Assembly: GCA_910579525.1 (NCBI GenBank)
Contig: CAJTUK010000001.1
Span: 1 to 64,000 of the forward strand
Length of the DNA: 64,000 nucleotides
From: an uncultured Christensenella sp.
Lineage (GTDB): Bacteria > Bacillota > Clostridia > Christensenellales > Borkfalkiaceae
Direction of reading: 5' to 3'
The position numbers were made by a program, and so were the translations under genes. Shown here piece by piece: positions 24,552 through 33,933 of this stretch; within the stretch, counting starts at the first letter, position 1; each line of letters starts with the position of its first letter. The notes beneath the pieces were generated by a model. That model was given only the letters and a program-made list of their open reading frames with translations. It was not told the DNA's origin and did not search any database.

Positions 24552-25080
24552 ATTTTTTCGTTAACAAATATTTGTAGACGGCGGCAACAGTCTTCGAATC
24601 GCAAATTTCCCCACTATCAATCATCCTCATTACTTTTTCTAAAGGTATAAAGACACACTCGACGAATTCTCCCTCGTCCGGATGTTTTGCGGTTTTTAAG
24701 CAATTTTCCGCAAGAAAGATATAGATAATTTCGTCGGTATATCCCGGTGTAGGATAAACCTTTAAAAATTCAGTGACTTCCCCTGCCTTTAAACCTGCCT
24801 CTTCTTCAAGTTCTCTCATTGCGGCGGCAGAAGGCTCTTCACCCGCTTCAAGTTTACCTGCGGGAATTTCGTAAATTTCTTTACCGTATAAATAACGGAA
24901 TTGCTTGACGAGCAGAACCTTACCGTTCTTGACATACAACACGGCGGCACCACCATGATGGCGAACGCACTCGCGAGCGGATTTCGTTCCGTCGGGCAAA
25001 AGAACTTCATCAACTTCCAGTTTAAAAATTTTTCCTTCGTAAATGATTTTCCCGCTCAATTTTTTCTCGTCTGACTTCAT
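24550..25080 (-). CDS. Nudix hydrolase, ADP-ribose pyrophosphatase type
   Basis: The 176-residue protein has a complete Nudix box (GKLEAGEEPSAAAMRELEEE followed by AG) and an upstream strand pattern like NudF. It is likely to cleave ADP-ribose or related nucleoside diphosphate compounds. The start overlaps the preceding gene by 4 bases. Confidence 0.88.
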   Translation of the reverse strand: MKSDEKKLSGKIIYEGKIFKLEVDEVLLPDGTKSARECVRHHGGAAVLYVKNGKVLLVKQFRYLYGKEIYEIPAGKLEAGEEPSAAAMRELEEEAGLKAGEVTEFLKVYPTPGYTDEIIYIFLAENCLKTAKHPDEGEFVECVFIPLEKVMRMIDSGEICDSKTVAAVYKYLLTKK

Positions 25081-25805
25081 AAAGTTTTTTCATAATCCTC
25101 TATTAATTGAATAAGCTCGGTAATTGCATCGGAAACGCACCCCAAATGCAACACGAAATAATTGTATCCGCACACAAGCGAGTCGATTATATCTATATTG
25201 CCGAGACGAACCGCCCTTAATAATCCCGAAAGTATTTTAATGCCGTTTTCTTTGTCCTCGGCAGAAATAGCGTAATCGGCAATAAAATACATTTCCTGTG
25301 AAATAGACATTTCAAGTGCGGAAAGAATTTCCGCTTTATCGGAATTAGGCTCGCTTGACGGTACCGCATCGAGTTCGTCTTTAAACACTTGCAAAACGCA
25401 TTCCTGAAGCCCTTTTATAATAATATTACAAAAAGCACGATAACTTGCAAAATAGCTTCCGTCTTCGGGAAAATACAATCTCAAAAAATCGTTAAAATTA
25501 ACGGTATCTTTATCAAACTCTACCAATAGGCAAAATATAAACGCAAGACGCATGCCTACAGTTTCAGGCAAAACCACGCAATCCGTAGGTAAAACGCCGT
25601 CATTCACTGAAACAAGACATTCAGATTTTGCCGCAGGATAATCAAAATTTTTAGTAACCGTTTCAAACAACCGATAAAGTTCGGGGCAGTTCACTATACA
25701 CTTTAGCAAATCTTTAATTTTCGTAGTAGCCATAATAAACTTACAGTTTTTAAGCTCTTCACATTTTTCCAAAAAAGACAAAACCTGTTCTTTTGTGTTC
25801 GGCAT
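25077..25805 (-). CDS. Conserved hypothetical, all-helical
   Basis: The 242-residue, mainly helical acidic protein has scattered cysteines and no signal peptide or membrane segment. ATG 25805 follows AAGGTGGAAAG. It is co-translated with the Nudix gene. I do not recognise the family or a motif that indicates function. Confidence 0.65.
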   Translation of the reverse strand: MPNTKEQVLSFLEKCEELKNCKFIMATTKIKDLLKCIVNCPELYRLFETVTKNFDYPAAKSECLVSVNDGVLPTDCVVLPETVGMRLAFIFCLLVEFDKDTVNFNDFLRLYFPEDGSYFASYRAFCNIIIKGLQECVLQVFKDELDAVPSSEPNSDKAEILSALEMSISQEMYFIADYAISAEDKENGIKILSGLLRAVRLGNIDIIDSLVCGYNYFVLHLGCVSDAITELIQLIEDYEKTL

Positions 25806-25940
25806 CTTTCCACCTTGGTAGTTTTAATAATTAGATTATATCACACTTGTTTTCAAAATTACATTATTTTTTTGTAAATATCTTGCTTTTGTTAAAATTA
25901 TTGGTTATAATAATTAAAACTTTTACTATTTTTTAAGATT

Positions 25941-26465
25941 ATGTTAAACATCGGCGAAACCTCCACAAACAAATTAATAATACTTTTCGTTTTTGATAAA
26001 ATGGAAAGCGCGCTGTCGGAGCGGACTATCGTCGATATGTGTTCCACTTCCAACAACTGGATGGGATACATGGACTGCGTTAACGTTATTCATAAGCTGA
26101 AAGACGACAATTTTATATGCGTCGTCGGCGAAGACGAAGACACGCTCTACACCATTACTCCGGACGGAAGAGAATCACTTGCTAATTTTTATATAAATAT
26201 TCCAAAAAGCGTGCGGGAAGAAATATCTCAATTCGTAAAAAAGAACAGCACGAGATACCGTAATCGTCAGGAATGCCGTTCCGACTATTACCAAAACAAA
26301 GACGGAACTTTCACCGTAGCCCTGAAAATCCTCGCCCCCATCCAACCCCTTTTGGAACTGAAATTCGTTGTTCCTGATAAAAAAACGGCAAAAGCAATTT
26401 ATAAAAAGTGGGAAGAAAAAGCGGCAGACGTTTATTCCGTACTTTATGAGAATCTTTGTGATTGA
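25941..26465 (+). CDS. DUF4364 winged-helix protein
   Basis: This 174-residue protein matches the clostridial DUF4364 pattern: an N-terminal winged helix (KLIILFVFDKMESALSE) with later YTITPDGRESL, then a C-terminal ligand-like domain. It is probably a DNA-binding regulator of unknown target. A small TSCPD gene follows 8 bases downstream on the same strand. Confidence 0.8.
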   Translation: MLNIGETSTNKLIILFVFDKMESALSERTIVDMCSTSNNWMGYMDCVNVIHKLKDDNFICVVGEDEDTLYTITPDGRESLANFYINIPKSVREEISQFVKKNSTRYRNRQECRSDYYQNKDGTFTVALKILAPIQPLLELKFVVPDKKTAKAIYKKWEEKAADVYSVLYENLCD

Positions 26466-26473
26466 GGTTAATA

Positions 26474-26722
26474 ATGTTTACATATAAGACAATCGGAACG
26501 TGTTCAAGACAAATTACTTTCGAAGTCGACGAAAACGGAAAGCTACACAACGTAAAATTCTTTGGAGGCTGTAACGGAAATACGCAAGGCGTTGCAAGAC
26601 TTGCCGAAGGAAAAGACATAAACGAAGTCGCAACTTTGCTTGCGGGCGTGCAATGCAGAAATAATACATCGTGCCCAGATCAGCTTGCCAAAGCCATAGA
26701 GGAGTATAAAAAAACCTTATAA
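26474..26722 (+). CDS. TSCPD-domain protein (TIGR03905-like)
   Basis: The 82-residue protein ends with NNTSCPDQLAKAIEEYKK, the signature of TSCPD proteins. That domain is also found at the C-terminus of class II ribonucleotide reductases, and small stand-alone versions are widespread in Clostridia. ATG 26474 follows GAGGTTA. The rest contains GGCNGNTQGVARLAEG, a conserved glycine-rich loop with cysteine. Confidence 0.85.
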   Translation: MFTYKTIGTCSRQITFEVDENGKLHNVKFFGGCNGNTQGVARLAEGKDINEVATLLAGVQCRNNTSCPDQLAKAIEEYKKTL

Positions 26723-26729
26723 TCAATAA

Positions 26730-26758
26730 TTCCCTTACCTTTCTCGGTAAGGGAATTT
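26730..26758 (+). terminator. Terminator after the TSCPD gene
   Basis: TTCCCTTACC pairs with GGTAAGGGAA, followed by TTTTATTT. The rest of the gap to 27033 shows nothing I can name. Confidence 0.85.
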
Positions 26759-27033
26759 TATTTATCTTGACGCTTAAAATTTCAATCCTGATTAGCTTAA
26801 AAATAAGCGTTTAGCTCCATTAGCGAGCCTTACATGTGCGAAGCTTTATCTATTACGCGACATATGCTCTCGAGATGCACAAAAACATAGTTTTTTAAAC
26901 GCGTTTCTTACTGCCGCTGTTTTATCCGTATAAAACGCAGTTTTAAATTTAACCATTAGTGTGCTTTCCGAATAACAAAAGCTTTTAAATAATATCTTTA
27001 AATTATTATGAGTCACATAGTACTTTGCATTTG

Positions 27034-27444
27034 TCAGAAATTCAGCAATAAATTATATAAATCGCTCATATTTTTGCCGTTTAAGTCAAAATAGAAGCAC
27101 CTGCCGTCATAGCCGTTTTCCGCATTGTAGCGCACGAGATTAAACCCGTAAAACTCTCTTTCCACGCCTATCAAAAGTTTTTCAAAAGGCAAACCGTTTA
27201 CCTCAAGCCGTTTACCGAAATCAAATTCCACCCAAAGCCCCGACTTTAAAGCTTTAACCGTTTCTCTGTTCAGACTGACGCCGTATGCGGGCATATCGTG
27301 GGCTACTTCCGTCATTGAATACCAACATTGCAAAATTTCAGAGTAGGGCTTACTACCTGCCGTATATTGAACTGTATCACCTTGATTATAAACCGTAATT
27401 TTTTCGGCTGTTTCAAAAACTTCAAATATTTCCATATTTACCAT
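27034..27444 (-). CDS. Conserved hypothetical downstream of nfnB
   Basis: The 136-residue soluble protein begins MVNMEIFEVFETAEK and has no recognised domain. It starts 7 bases after the nfnB stop without a clear ribosome site, so it is probably coupled to it. ATG 27435 is an alternative start. Confidence 0.6.
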   Translation of the reverse strand: MVNMEIFEVFETAEKITVYNQGDTVQYTAGSKPYSEILQCWYSMTEVAHDMPAYGVSLNRETVKALKSGLWVEFDFGKRLEVNGLPFEKLLIGVEREFYGFNLVRYNAENGYDGRCFYFDLNGKNMSDLYNLLLNF

Positions 27445-27451
27445 ACTTATA

Positions 27452-28870
27452 TTATTTTGCTTTTTCTTTTATATATTCGTCGATAGCCGACGCAGCAGTT
27501 TTGCCGGCACCCATTGCAAGAATTACCGTCGCGGCGCCTGTCACCGCATCTCCTCCGGCAAAAACTGCCTGCCTTGAGGTTTTTCCTGTTCGTTCTTCCA
27601 CAACAATGCCCCCGCGGGAATTGACAGAGAGTCCGCCCGTTGTGTTCTTTATAAGCGGATTTGGACTTGTTCCAATCGCCATTATTACGCAATCAACCGG
27701 TATTACGTATTCGCTCCCTTCTATCTCTACGGGTTTCCTGCGCCCCTTTTCGTCCGGTTCACCGAGTTCACACTTTCTCACCTTTATTCCGTTCACGAAC
27801 CCGTTAAGCGGGTCTTTACTGTTTTCAAAATTAAAATGACCCGTAATTTCAACCGGATTTCGCAGAATTTCGAATTTAACGCCTTCTTCTATTGCATGCT
27901 CTACTTCTTCACGGCGAGCGGGAATTTCCTCCATGGAACGGCGATAAACTATGTAAACGTTTTCCGCGCCAAGGCGTAACGCCGTGCGAGCGGCGTCCAT
28001 AGCAACATTGCCGCCGCCTACAACTGCTACGTTTTTTGCACGCATTACGGGAGTTTGAGCATCCGACTTATACGCTTTCATAAGATTAACGCGCGTTAAA
28101 AACTCGTTTGCGGAATAAACGCCTTTTAAACTCTCCCCTTTAATATTCATAAATCTGGGAAGTCCGGCTCCAGAACCTATAAAAACGGCTTCATACCCGT
28201 TATCAAACAATTCGTCTACAGTTTCCGTTTTACCTATTACAACGTTCGTTTCGATGTCCACACCGTATTTTTTGAGAGTTTCAACTTCTTTTGCAACAAT
28301 ATTTTTAGGCAATCTAAATTCCGGAATACCGTATACGAGCACCCCGCCGGCAACGTGTAAAGCTTCAAAAACGGTAACTTTATAACCTTTTTTTGCCAAA
28401 TCGCCCGCACACGTCAACCCCGCCGGACCGGATCCTACTACCGCAACTTTATGTCCGTTCTGCGCCGGAAGTTCAGGCTCGCCGTTAAAATTTTTATTAT
28501 GGAAATCCGCAACGAACCGTTCAAGCCTACCTATCCCGACGGGTTCAAACTTTATCCCTAAAGTGCACTTGCTTTCGCATTGTGTTTCTTGCGGGCAAAC
28601 CCTGCCGCATACCGCGGGAAGCGACGACGACATAGAAATTACGTCATAAGCCGCTTCAAAATTGCCCTCTTTTATTTTAGAGATAAATTCAGGAATCGGA
28701 ACATTAACGGGACACCCCTCGACACAAGGCATGTTTTTACAATTTAAACAACGCTGCGCTTCCGCGACGGCGAGTTTTGAGTCGTATCCCAAAGCTACTT
28801 CTTCAAAATTTTTTGCCCTGATTTGCGGCTCCTGTACGGGCATTTCGTGTTTATAAGGATTTATCGCCAT
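27452..28870 (-). CDS. nfnB: NfnB-type / glutamate-synthase-like flavoprotein
   Basis: A 472-residue FAD/NAD(P) oxidoreductase. The N-terminal Fe-S motif reads CLNCKNMPCVEGCPVNVP with a later CGRVCPQETQC. Two Rossmann motifs follow (VVGSGPAGLTC and VVGGGNVAMDAA). The protein is shared by glutamate synthase small subunits and NfnB. With no large glutamate synthase subunit here and an NfnA-like gene directly upstream (start and stop sharing one base), I favour the bifurcating ferredoxin:NADP+ transhydrogenase NfnAB. Confidence 0.85.
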   Translation of the reverse strand: MAINPYKHEMPVQEPQIRAKNFEEVALGYDSKLAVAEAQRCLNCKNMPCVEGCPVNVPIPEFISKIKEGNFEAAYDVISMSSSLPAVCGRVCPQETQCESKCTLGIKFEPVGIGRLERFVADFHNKNFNGEPELPAQNGHKVAVVGSGPAGLTCAGDLAKKGYKVTVFEALHVAGGVLVYGIPEFRLPKNIVAKEVETLKKYGVDIETNVVIGKTETVDELFDNGYEAVFIGSGAGLPRFMNIKGESLKGVYSANEFLTRVNLMKAYKSDAQTPVMRAKNVAVVGGGNVAMDAARTALRLGAENVYIVYRRSMEEIPARREEVEHAIEEGVKFEILRNPVEITGHFNFENSKDPLNGFVNGIKVRKCELGEPDEKGRRKPVEIEGSEYVIPVDCVIMAIGTSPNPLIKNTTGGLSVNSRGGIVVEERTGKTSRQAVFAGGDAVTGAATVILAMGAGKTAASAIDEYIKEKAK

Positions 28871-29958
28871 TATTTCAACTCCTTTTTTAAAAGGTTACAT
28901 GCACTTTCTCTTGCTTTTAATTCAAATTCAGCATAAGCAGAAGAACGTGCCAACGCTTCGTCAAAATCCACGTCGTAACCGTCAAAATCGGGGCCGTCAA
29001 CGCAAGCGAATTTAGTTTTTCCGCCTACCGTAAGACGACACCCCCCGCACATTCCGGTCCCGTCAATCATTATCGGGTTCATTGACACCGTGGTCTTCAC
29101 CCCAAAAGGTTTTGCCGTAGCAACTACGAATTTCATCATCACAAGCGGACCGATAGCAATAATTTCATCATATCTTTCACCGCCGTCCAGAGCCTCTTTC
29201 AACGGTTGAGTAACAAGCCCGCAACGACCGTAACTTCCGTCGTCGGTCATTACGGTGAGCGTTTCCGAACAATTCGAAAACTCGTCCTCCAAAATTACAA
29301 GATCTTTATTTCTGAATCCGATAATCGAATGAACTTCACAACCTTGAGCATACAATTTTTGAGCTACCGGCAGTGCTATTGCACATCCTACTCCACCGCC
29401 GACTATACAAACCCTTTTTAGCCCTTCCGTCTTTGTCGCGCACCCCAACGGGCCGACAAAATCTTCTAAATATTCTCCAACATGCTTTTCATTCAATAGT
29501 GTTGTTGTTGCACCGACTATCTGAAAAATTATTTTAACTGTGCCCGCATTTCTGTCAAATCCGGCAACAGTCAAAGGTATTCTCTCACCGTCCGCATTTA
29601 CTCTCAATATAATAAATTGCCCGGCCTGTGCCTTTTTTGCTACAAGAGGCGCATAAATATCCATCATCGTCACCGTGGAATTAAGTTCTTTTTTGCAAAC
29701 TATTTTATACATTTTATTCTCCTTGATTACACGCCTTACACTCTTGATATTCTGGATGGGAAACGGCGCGGCTCCGTCATGCGCAAACTTGATTTTACGT
29801 ATGACACCAGTTTGCTCTCGGTTATGCCTACCCAACGGAGCAACAGCCTTATCGCCGACTACGGCATCCTTAAAGGGACAGTAATACCAATAAGTCCAAC
29901 CCGCAACGTTAGGGTCGTTAGTAAACTCTATGGCAACAAAACAAGATAAATCTTTCAT
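28870..29958 (-). CDS. nfnA: NfnA-type sulfide/dihydroorotate dehydrogenase-like flavoprotein with N-terminal extension
   Basis: The frame encodes 362 residues. From residue 82 (MYKIVCKKELN) it is a ferredoxin-reductase-like subunit: an FAD domain, the NAD-binding GGGVGCAIALPVA and the C-terminal [2Fe-2S] cysteines in GMCGGCRLTVGG and KFACVDGPD. It pairs with NfnB. An AAGGAG site sits just before that internal Met (29715), yet the frame is open for 81 more residues (VAIEFTNDPNVAGWTYWY...), which look like a separate small conserved domain. Either two products or a true fusion is possible. Confidence 0.82.
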   Translation of the reverse strand: MKDLSCFVAIEFTNDPNVAGWTYWYYCPFKDAVVGDKAVAPLGRHNREQTGVIRKIKFAHDGAAPFPIQNIKSVRRVIKENKMYKIVCKKELNSTVTMMDIYAPLVAKKAQAGQFIILRVNADGERIPLTVAGFDRNAGTVKIIFQIVGATTTLLNEKHVGEYLEDFVGPLGCATKTEGLKRVCIVGGGVGCAIALPVAQKLYAQGCEVHSIIGFRNKDLVILEDEFSNCSETLTVMTDDGSYGRCGLVTQPLKEALDGGERYDEIIAIGPLVMMKFVVATAKPFGVKTTVSMNPIMIDGTGMCGGCRLTVGGKTKFACVDGPDFDGYDVDFDEALARSSAYAEFELKARESACNLLKKELK

Positions 29959-29995
29959 TTTTTTAATTATATAACAAATCGTAATTTTTGCAAAT

Positions 29996-30025
29996 AAAAA
30001 AGGCTTGCTTTTAGCAAGCCTTTTT
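29996..30025 (-). terminator. Terminator after the phosphotransferase gene
   Basis: AAAAAGGCTTGC pairs with GCAAGCCTTTTT around a 5-base loop. Confidence 0.8.
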
Positions 30026-30046
30026 ATAAATATTCTTTTTTTGCAT

Positions 30047-30799
30047 TTACTGATAATCTACTACGCCTATCCAGTTTCGAAGGAATTCGACTTCTTCGGA
30101 TTTTGCTTTAACAAGGCGCGAAGCCGCAACTATAGGAATCCAGCGCTGCACATACTGGATAGCCGTGTCGCTCTTCTTGCAATAAAGCTTCAGATACTTA
30201 TCGCCCAGATCTCCTTTGCCGTTCAAATAAAACAACAAATAGCTCCTTGCCACATCTGCTGAAGAATTTCCTTGAGTTGCATGCGACCAGTCTATGATAT
30301 ACGGCGTGCCGTTTTTTGTTATTATAACATTCGTAGGGTTAAAGTCGCCGTGACATAAGCGTCTGTGCTTGGGCATAGAATCAAGACGAGTGTGCAAATC
30401 GTAACGCGTAGTAGCGTCAAGATCCGTTGCCGAAATTTTATGCTGCATTTTTTCGGTAAGATTGTTGAGCATCGGCGCATTTTTAGAAAGAACAGTCATT
30501 TGCAAATCGACGAAAAGATTTAAATACTCGTCTTCTTTTTCGGGGTGTGCATCCATAAGAGATTGCAAAGTTTCGCCTTCTATATAATCAAGCACTATCG
30601 CCCATTTACCATCCACAACCTGAACAGCCTGAATTTTAGGAACATTCAAATCGGTTTCTTCTACTCTTGCATGATTTAATGCTTCGTTCAAAATATTTGC
30701 TTTTGAATAACTCGAATCAAAAACTTTTACAAGTCTACCGTCGGTTTTATAGATCTTTTTGTCTTCTCTTGAAAAAATCAATTTTGCGTTGTTCGTCAT
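30047..30799 (-). CDS. Aminoglycoside phosphotransferase-family kinase
   Basis: The 250-residue kinase-fold protein has the catalytic LCHGDFNPTNVIIT loop and the metal-binding IIDWSHATQG. The family includes thiamine, choline and antibiotic kinases, and the substrate is not evident. It starts 10 bases after adhE on the same strand with a good AGGAGG site, so it is likely to be co-transcribed. Confidence 0.85.
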   Translation of the reverse strand: MTNNAKLIFSREDKKIYKTDGRLVKVFDSSYSKANILNEALNHARVEETDLNVPKIQAVQVVDGKWAIVLDYIEGETLQSLMDAHPEKEDEYLNLFVDLQMTVLSKNAPMLNNLTEKMQHKISATDLDATTRYDLHTRLDSMPKHRRLCHGDFNPTNVIITKNGTPYIIDWSHATQGNSSADVARSYLLFYLNGKGDLGDKYLKLYCKKSDTAIQYVQRWIPIVAASRLVKAKSEEVEFLRNWIGVVDYQ

Positions 30800-30809
30800 A
30801 ATTTCCTCC

Positions 30810-33419
30810 TTATTTGCCGTAATATGCGTTAAGATACATTTGTTTAATTTCTTTCATTAAAGGATATCTGGGATTTGCACCAGTACACTGGTCGTCGAAC
30901 GCCTGTTCAACCATATCGTCAAGGCGGTCAAGGAAGTCTTTTTCGTCTATACCGTAATCTTTTATAGTTTTCTTGATCCCAACCTTTTCCTTTAATTTAT
31001 CAATTGCTTTTATAAGATTTTCTACCTTGTCCGCATCGTTTTTACCGCCGATATTGAGATACTCTGCTATTTCGGCATATCTTCTTTGAGTTTTGGGATA
31101 TGCGTACTGACTGAACGTTCCCATTTTTGCGGGAGCTTCGGCGGCATTGAATCTTATAACCTCGTCTATCATAAGAGCGTTAGCAACGCCGTGCGGCAAG
31201 TGATGGAATGCTCCAAGCTTATGCGCCATTGAGTGGCACACGCCGAGGAACGCATTTGCAAACGCCATACCCGCCATAGTAGCCGCGTTAGCCATTTGTT
31301 CTCTTGCGTGAATATCGGTCTGACCGTTATCGTATGCAGCGGGAAGATTTTCAAAAATAATTTTAAGCGCTTCTTTGGCAAGTCCGTCGGTATAACCCGT
31401 TGCCATTACGGAAACATAAGCTTCAAGTGCGTGAGTTACTGCGTCCACTCCTGACGCCGCCGTCAATCCTTTGGGCGCCGACATATGCAAATCGGTATCT
31501 ATAACCGCCATATCGGGCAACAGCTCGTAATCGGCAAGAGGATATTTTACCCCCGTTTTCTCGTCGGTTATTACGGCGAACGGAGTCACTTCCGAACCCG
31601 TGCCGGCAGAAGTAGGAATAGCTATGAAGTAAGCTTTTTCACCCATTTTAGGGAATGTATAAATTCTCTTCCTGATATCAACAAAGCGCATAGCCATGTC
31701 GTGGAAATTAACTTCGGGGTGCTCGTACATAACCCACATAATTTTCGCCGCGTCCATTGCGCTACCACCACCCAAAGCAATAATAACGTCGGGTTTAAAG
31801 CTTGTCATCTGTTTTGCACCCTCTATAGCGCAAGCGAGCGTAGGATCGGGGGCAACGTCAAAGAAAATATTATGGTCTATGCCCAATTCGTCAAGTTTAT
31901 CGGTGATGCATTTTGTAAAACCGTTCTGGAAAAGGAATGTATCCGTTACAACAAACGCCTTTTTCTTATCCATAACGTGCTTAAGCTCGTCAAGCGCAAC
32001 GGGCAGACAGCCTTTTTTCAAATATACTTTTTCAGGCGCTCTGAACCACAACATATTTTCTCTCCTCTCCGCTACGGTCTTTATATTAATTAAATGTTTG
32101 ACTCCTACGTTTTCGGAAACAGAGTTTCCGCCCCAGCTTCCGCAACCGAGAGTAAGCGACGGTGCAAGCTTAAAATTATATAAATCGCCGATACCGCCTT
32201 GAGACGAAGGAGTATTTAATAGAATACGGCAAGTTTTCATTCTCTCTGAAAACTCGTGTATCTTATCCTTTTCCGTAACAGTGTTTATATAGAGCGAAGA
32301 CGTGTGACCGTAACCGCCGTCAGCAACGAGCGTTTCAGCTTTATCAAGCGCCTCTTCAAAAGTTTTTGCTTTATACATTGCAAGTACGGGTGAAAGTTTT
32401 TCATGAGCGAACTCTTCAGACAGTTCTACGCTTTCGACTTCACCAATAAGTATCTTCGCCGTTTCGGGCACTTCCACGCCTGCAAGCTGCGCAATTTTAT
32501 ACGCGGATTGACCTACGATACGGGCGTTAAGCCCACCGTTTATTATTATAGTTTTTCTTACCTTATCAAGCTCGTCGCCTTCAAGGAAATAACAACCGCG
32601 AACGGTAAATTCTTTTTTAACTTTGGCATAAATTTTATCGGAAACTATTACCGATTGCTCGGAAGCGCAAATCATACCGTTATCGAAAGTTTTCGAATGA
32701 ATAATTGAGTTTACTGCTACAAGAATATCGGCGCTTTCGTCAATTATCGCAGGAGTATTTCCGGCACCGACACCGAGAGCCGGTTTCCCGCTGGAATAAG
32801 CTGCTTTTACCATTCCGGGACCACCCGTTGCAAGAATAGTATCAACGGACTTCATTAAAAGGTTAGTCATATCAAGGCTTGGCACGTCAATCCAGCTGAT
32901 AATACCCTCGGGTGCGCCCGCCTTTACCGCAGCTTCATAAATTACTTTCGCCGCGGATATCGTAGAATTTTTTGCACGGGGATGCGGACTGAAAATACAG
33001 CCGTTTCTCGTTTTTAAACATAACAGTGCTTTAAAAATAGCCGTTGAAGTAGGGTTTGTAGTAGGAATAACCGCACCTATGATACCAATAGGCTCGGCTA
33101 TTTTAACAACGCCGTAAGCTTTATCCTCTTCGATAATGCCGCAAGTTTTTGCGTCTCTGTATTTATTGTATATATATTCTGCGGCATAGTGGTTTTTTAT
33201 AACCTTATCTTCCACAACGCCCATGCCCGTCTCTTCTACGGCAAGTTTTGCAAGAGATATTCTCTCCTTGTTTGCCGCCGTTGCACAGGCAAGAAAAATT
33301 TTGTCAACCTGTTCTTGCGAAAATTTCGCAAACTGTTCCTGGGCTTTGCGGACACGCGCGATTTCATCTTCGAGTTTTTCAACGCTGTCGCAAATTCCGT
33401 ATTTGAACTTAAACTCCAT
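30810..33419 (-). CDS. adhE: Bifunctional acetaldehyde-CoA / alcohol dehydrogenase
   Basis: The 869-residue AdhE converts acetyl-CoA to ethanol with NADH. The N-terminal aldehyde dehydrogenase half has the catalytic Cys in NGMICASEQS. The C-terminal iron alcohol dehydrogenase half has ALGGGSAMDAAK and the iron ligands around MAHKLGAFHHLPHG. The length is standard. An 18-bp palindromic motif lies upstream (33481-33498) and also precedes gapA, which suggests shared redox control. Confidence 0.97.
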   Translation of the reverse strand: MEFKFKYGICDSVEKLEDEIARVRKAQEQFAKFSQEQVDKIFLACATAANKERISLAKLAVEETGMGVVEDKVIKNHYAAEYIYNKYRDAKTCGIIEEDKAYGVVKIAEPIGIIGAVIPTTNPTSTAIFKALLCLKTRNGCIFSPHPRAKNSTISAAKVIYEAAVKAGAPEGIISWIDVPSLDMTNLLMKSVDTILATGGPGMVKAAYSSGKPALGVGAGNTPAIIDESADILVAVNSIIHSKTFDNGMICASEQSVIVSDKIYAKVKKEFTVRGCYFLEGDELDKVRKTIIINGGLNARIVGQSAYKIAQLAGVEVPETAKILIGEVESVELSEEFAHEKLSPVLAMYKAKTFEEALDKAETLVADGGYGHTSSLYINTVTEKDKIHEFSERMKTCRILLNTPSSQGGIGDLYNFKLAPSLTLGCGSWGGNSVSENVGVKHLINIKTVAERRENMLWFRAPEKVYLKKGCLPVALDELKHVMDKKKAFVVTDTFLFQNGFTKCITDKLDELGIDHNIFFDVAPDPTLACAIEGAKQMTSFKPDVIIALGGGSAMDAAKIMWVMYEHPEVNFHDMAMRFVDIRKRIYTFPKMGEKAYFIAIPTSAGTGSEVTPFAVITDEKTGVKYPLADYELLPDMAVIDTDLHMSAPKGLTAASGVDAVTHALEAYVSVMATGYTDGLAKEALKIIFENLPAAYDNGQTDIHAREQMANAATMAGMAFANAFLGVCHSMAHKLGAFHHLPHGVANALMIDEVIRFNAAEAPAKMGTFSQYAYPKTQRRYAEIAEYLNIGGKNDADKVENLIKAIDKLKEKVGIKKTIKDYGIDEKDFLDRLDDMVEQAFDDQCTGANPRYPLMKEIKQMYLNAYYGK

Positions 33420-33480
33420 TACATTCTCCTTTTATTTAAATTTGTGTAAATTTTAAACAGTTTAATTAGATATTTTTTAA

Positions 33481-33498
33481 TCGATACAAGTTTATCAA
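33481..33498. promoter_or_regulatory. Shared 18-bp motif upstream of adhE
   Basis: TCGATA-CAAGTT-TATCAA is an imperfect palindrome with 6-base spacing and recurs upstream of gapA with two changes. The spacing equals that of Rex operators (TTGTTA-N6-TAACAA), though the half-sites differ. Confidence 0.5.
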
Positions 33499-33618
33499 AT
33501 AATTAAAATTTATGCAAGACCTAGAAATACATTTTTAAAAATACTTATATTTGTTAATTTCTTGCCACAAATAGTTAAAATATAACAACATTGCACTGCA
33601 AATTTCTTGTGGTTTGGC

Positions 33619-33647
33619 TTGACAATTATTAGTATTTCTATTATAAT
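33619..33647 (+). promoter_or_regulatory. Promoter of tRNA-Leu
   Basis: TTGACA, a 17-base spacer and a perfect TATAAT lie 11 bases before the tRNA. Confidence 0.9.
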
Positions 33648-33658
33648 TTTATTGTTTT

Positions 33659-33741
33659 GCGGATGTGGCGGAATTGGCAGACGCGCAGGTTTCAGGTTCC
33701 TGTGGGCGACCGTGCAGGTTCAACTCCTGTCATCCGCACCA
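33659..33741 (+). tRNA. tRNA-Leu (CAG)
   Basis: The acceptor GCGGATG pairs with CATCCGC with encoded ACCA. The anticodon loop TTTCAGGTT gives CAG. A class II variable arm and the T-loop GTTCAACTC are present. Confidence 0.93.
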
Positions 33742-33744
33742 TAT

Positions 33745-33806
33745 GAACACTCTATTAAGTTTTGAACCCTATGAGTCCAAAATCAATAGAGTGTTCTTTT
33801 ATTTTT
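33745..33806 (+). terminator. tRNA-Leu terminator
   Basis: GAACACTCTATT pairs with AATAGAGTGTTC, followed by TTTTATTTTT. A second smaller hairpin, AGCCCG/CGGGCT with T5, follows at 33816-33837. Confidence 0.85.
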
Positions 33807-33933
33807 GTCAGTTTTAGCCCGTTTTACGGGCTTTTTATGTGTTTCGCTATAATTGCAATTTAGACAGTTTTTCTTAAAAAGCGCAATTTTTCAATGCAAA
33901 CAGTCGAAAAGTTAATATCTGAACCCCTTTGTC

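Noticed and set aside
26761..27033. Possible RNA gene in the intergenic gap
   Set aside because: No stable stem, promoter/terminator pair or familiar motif was found by eye.
27452..28870. Small subunit of glutamate synthase
   Set aside because: No large subunit is nearby, and the adjacent gene is NfnA-like, so an NfnB role is more likely, although the family is shared.
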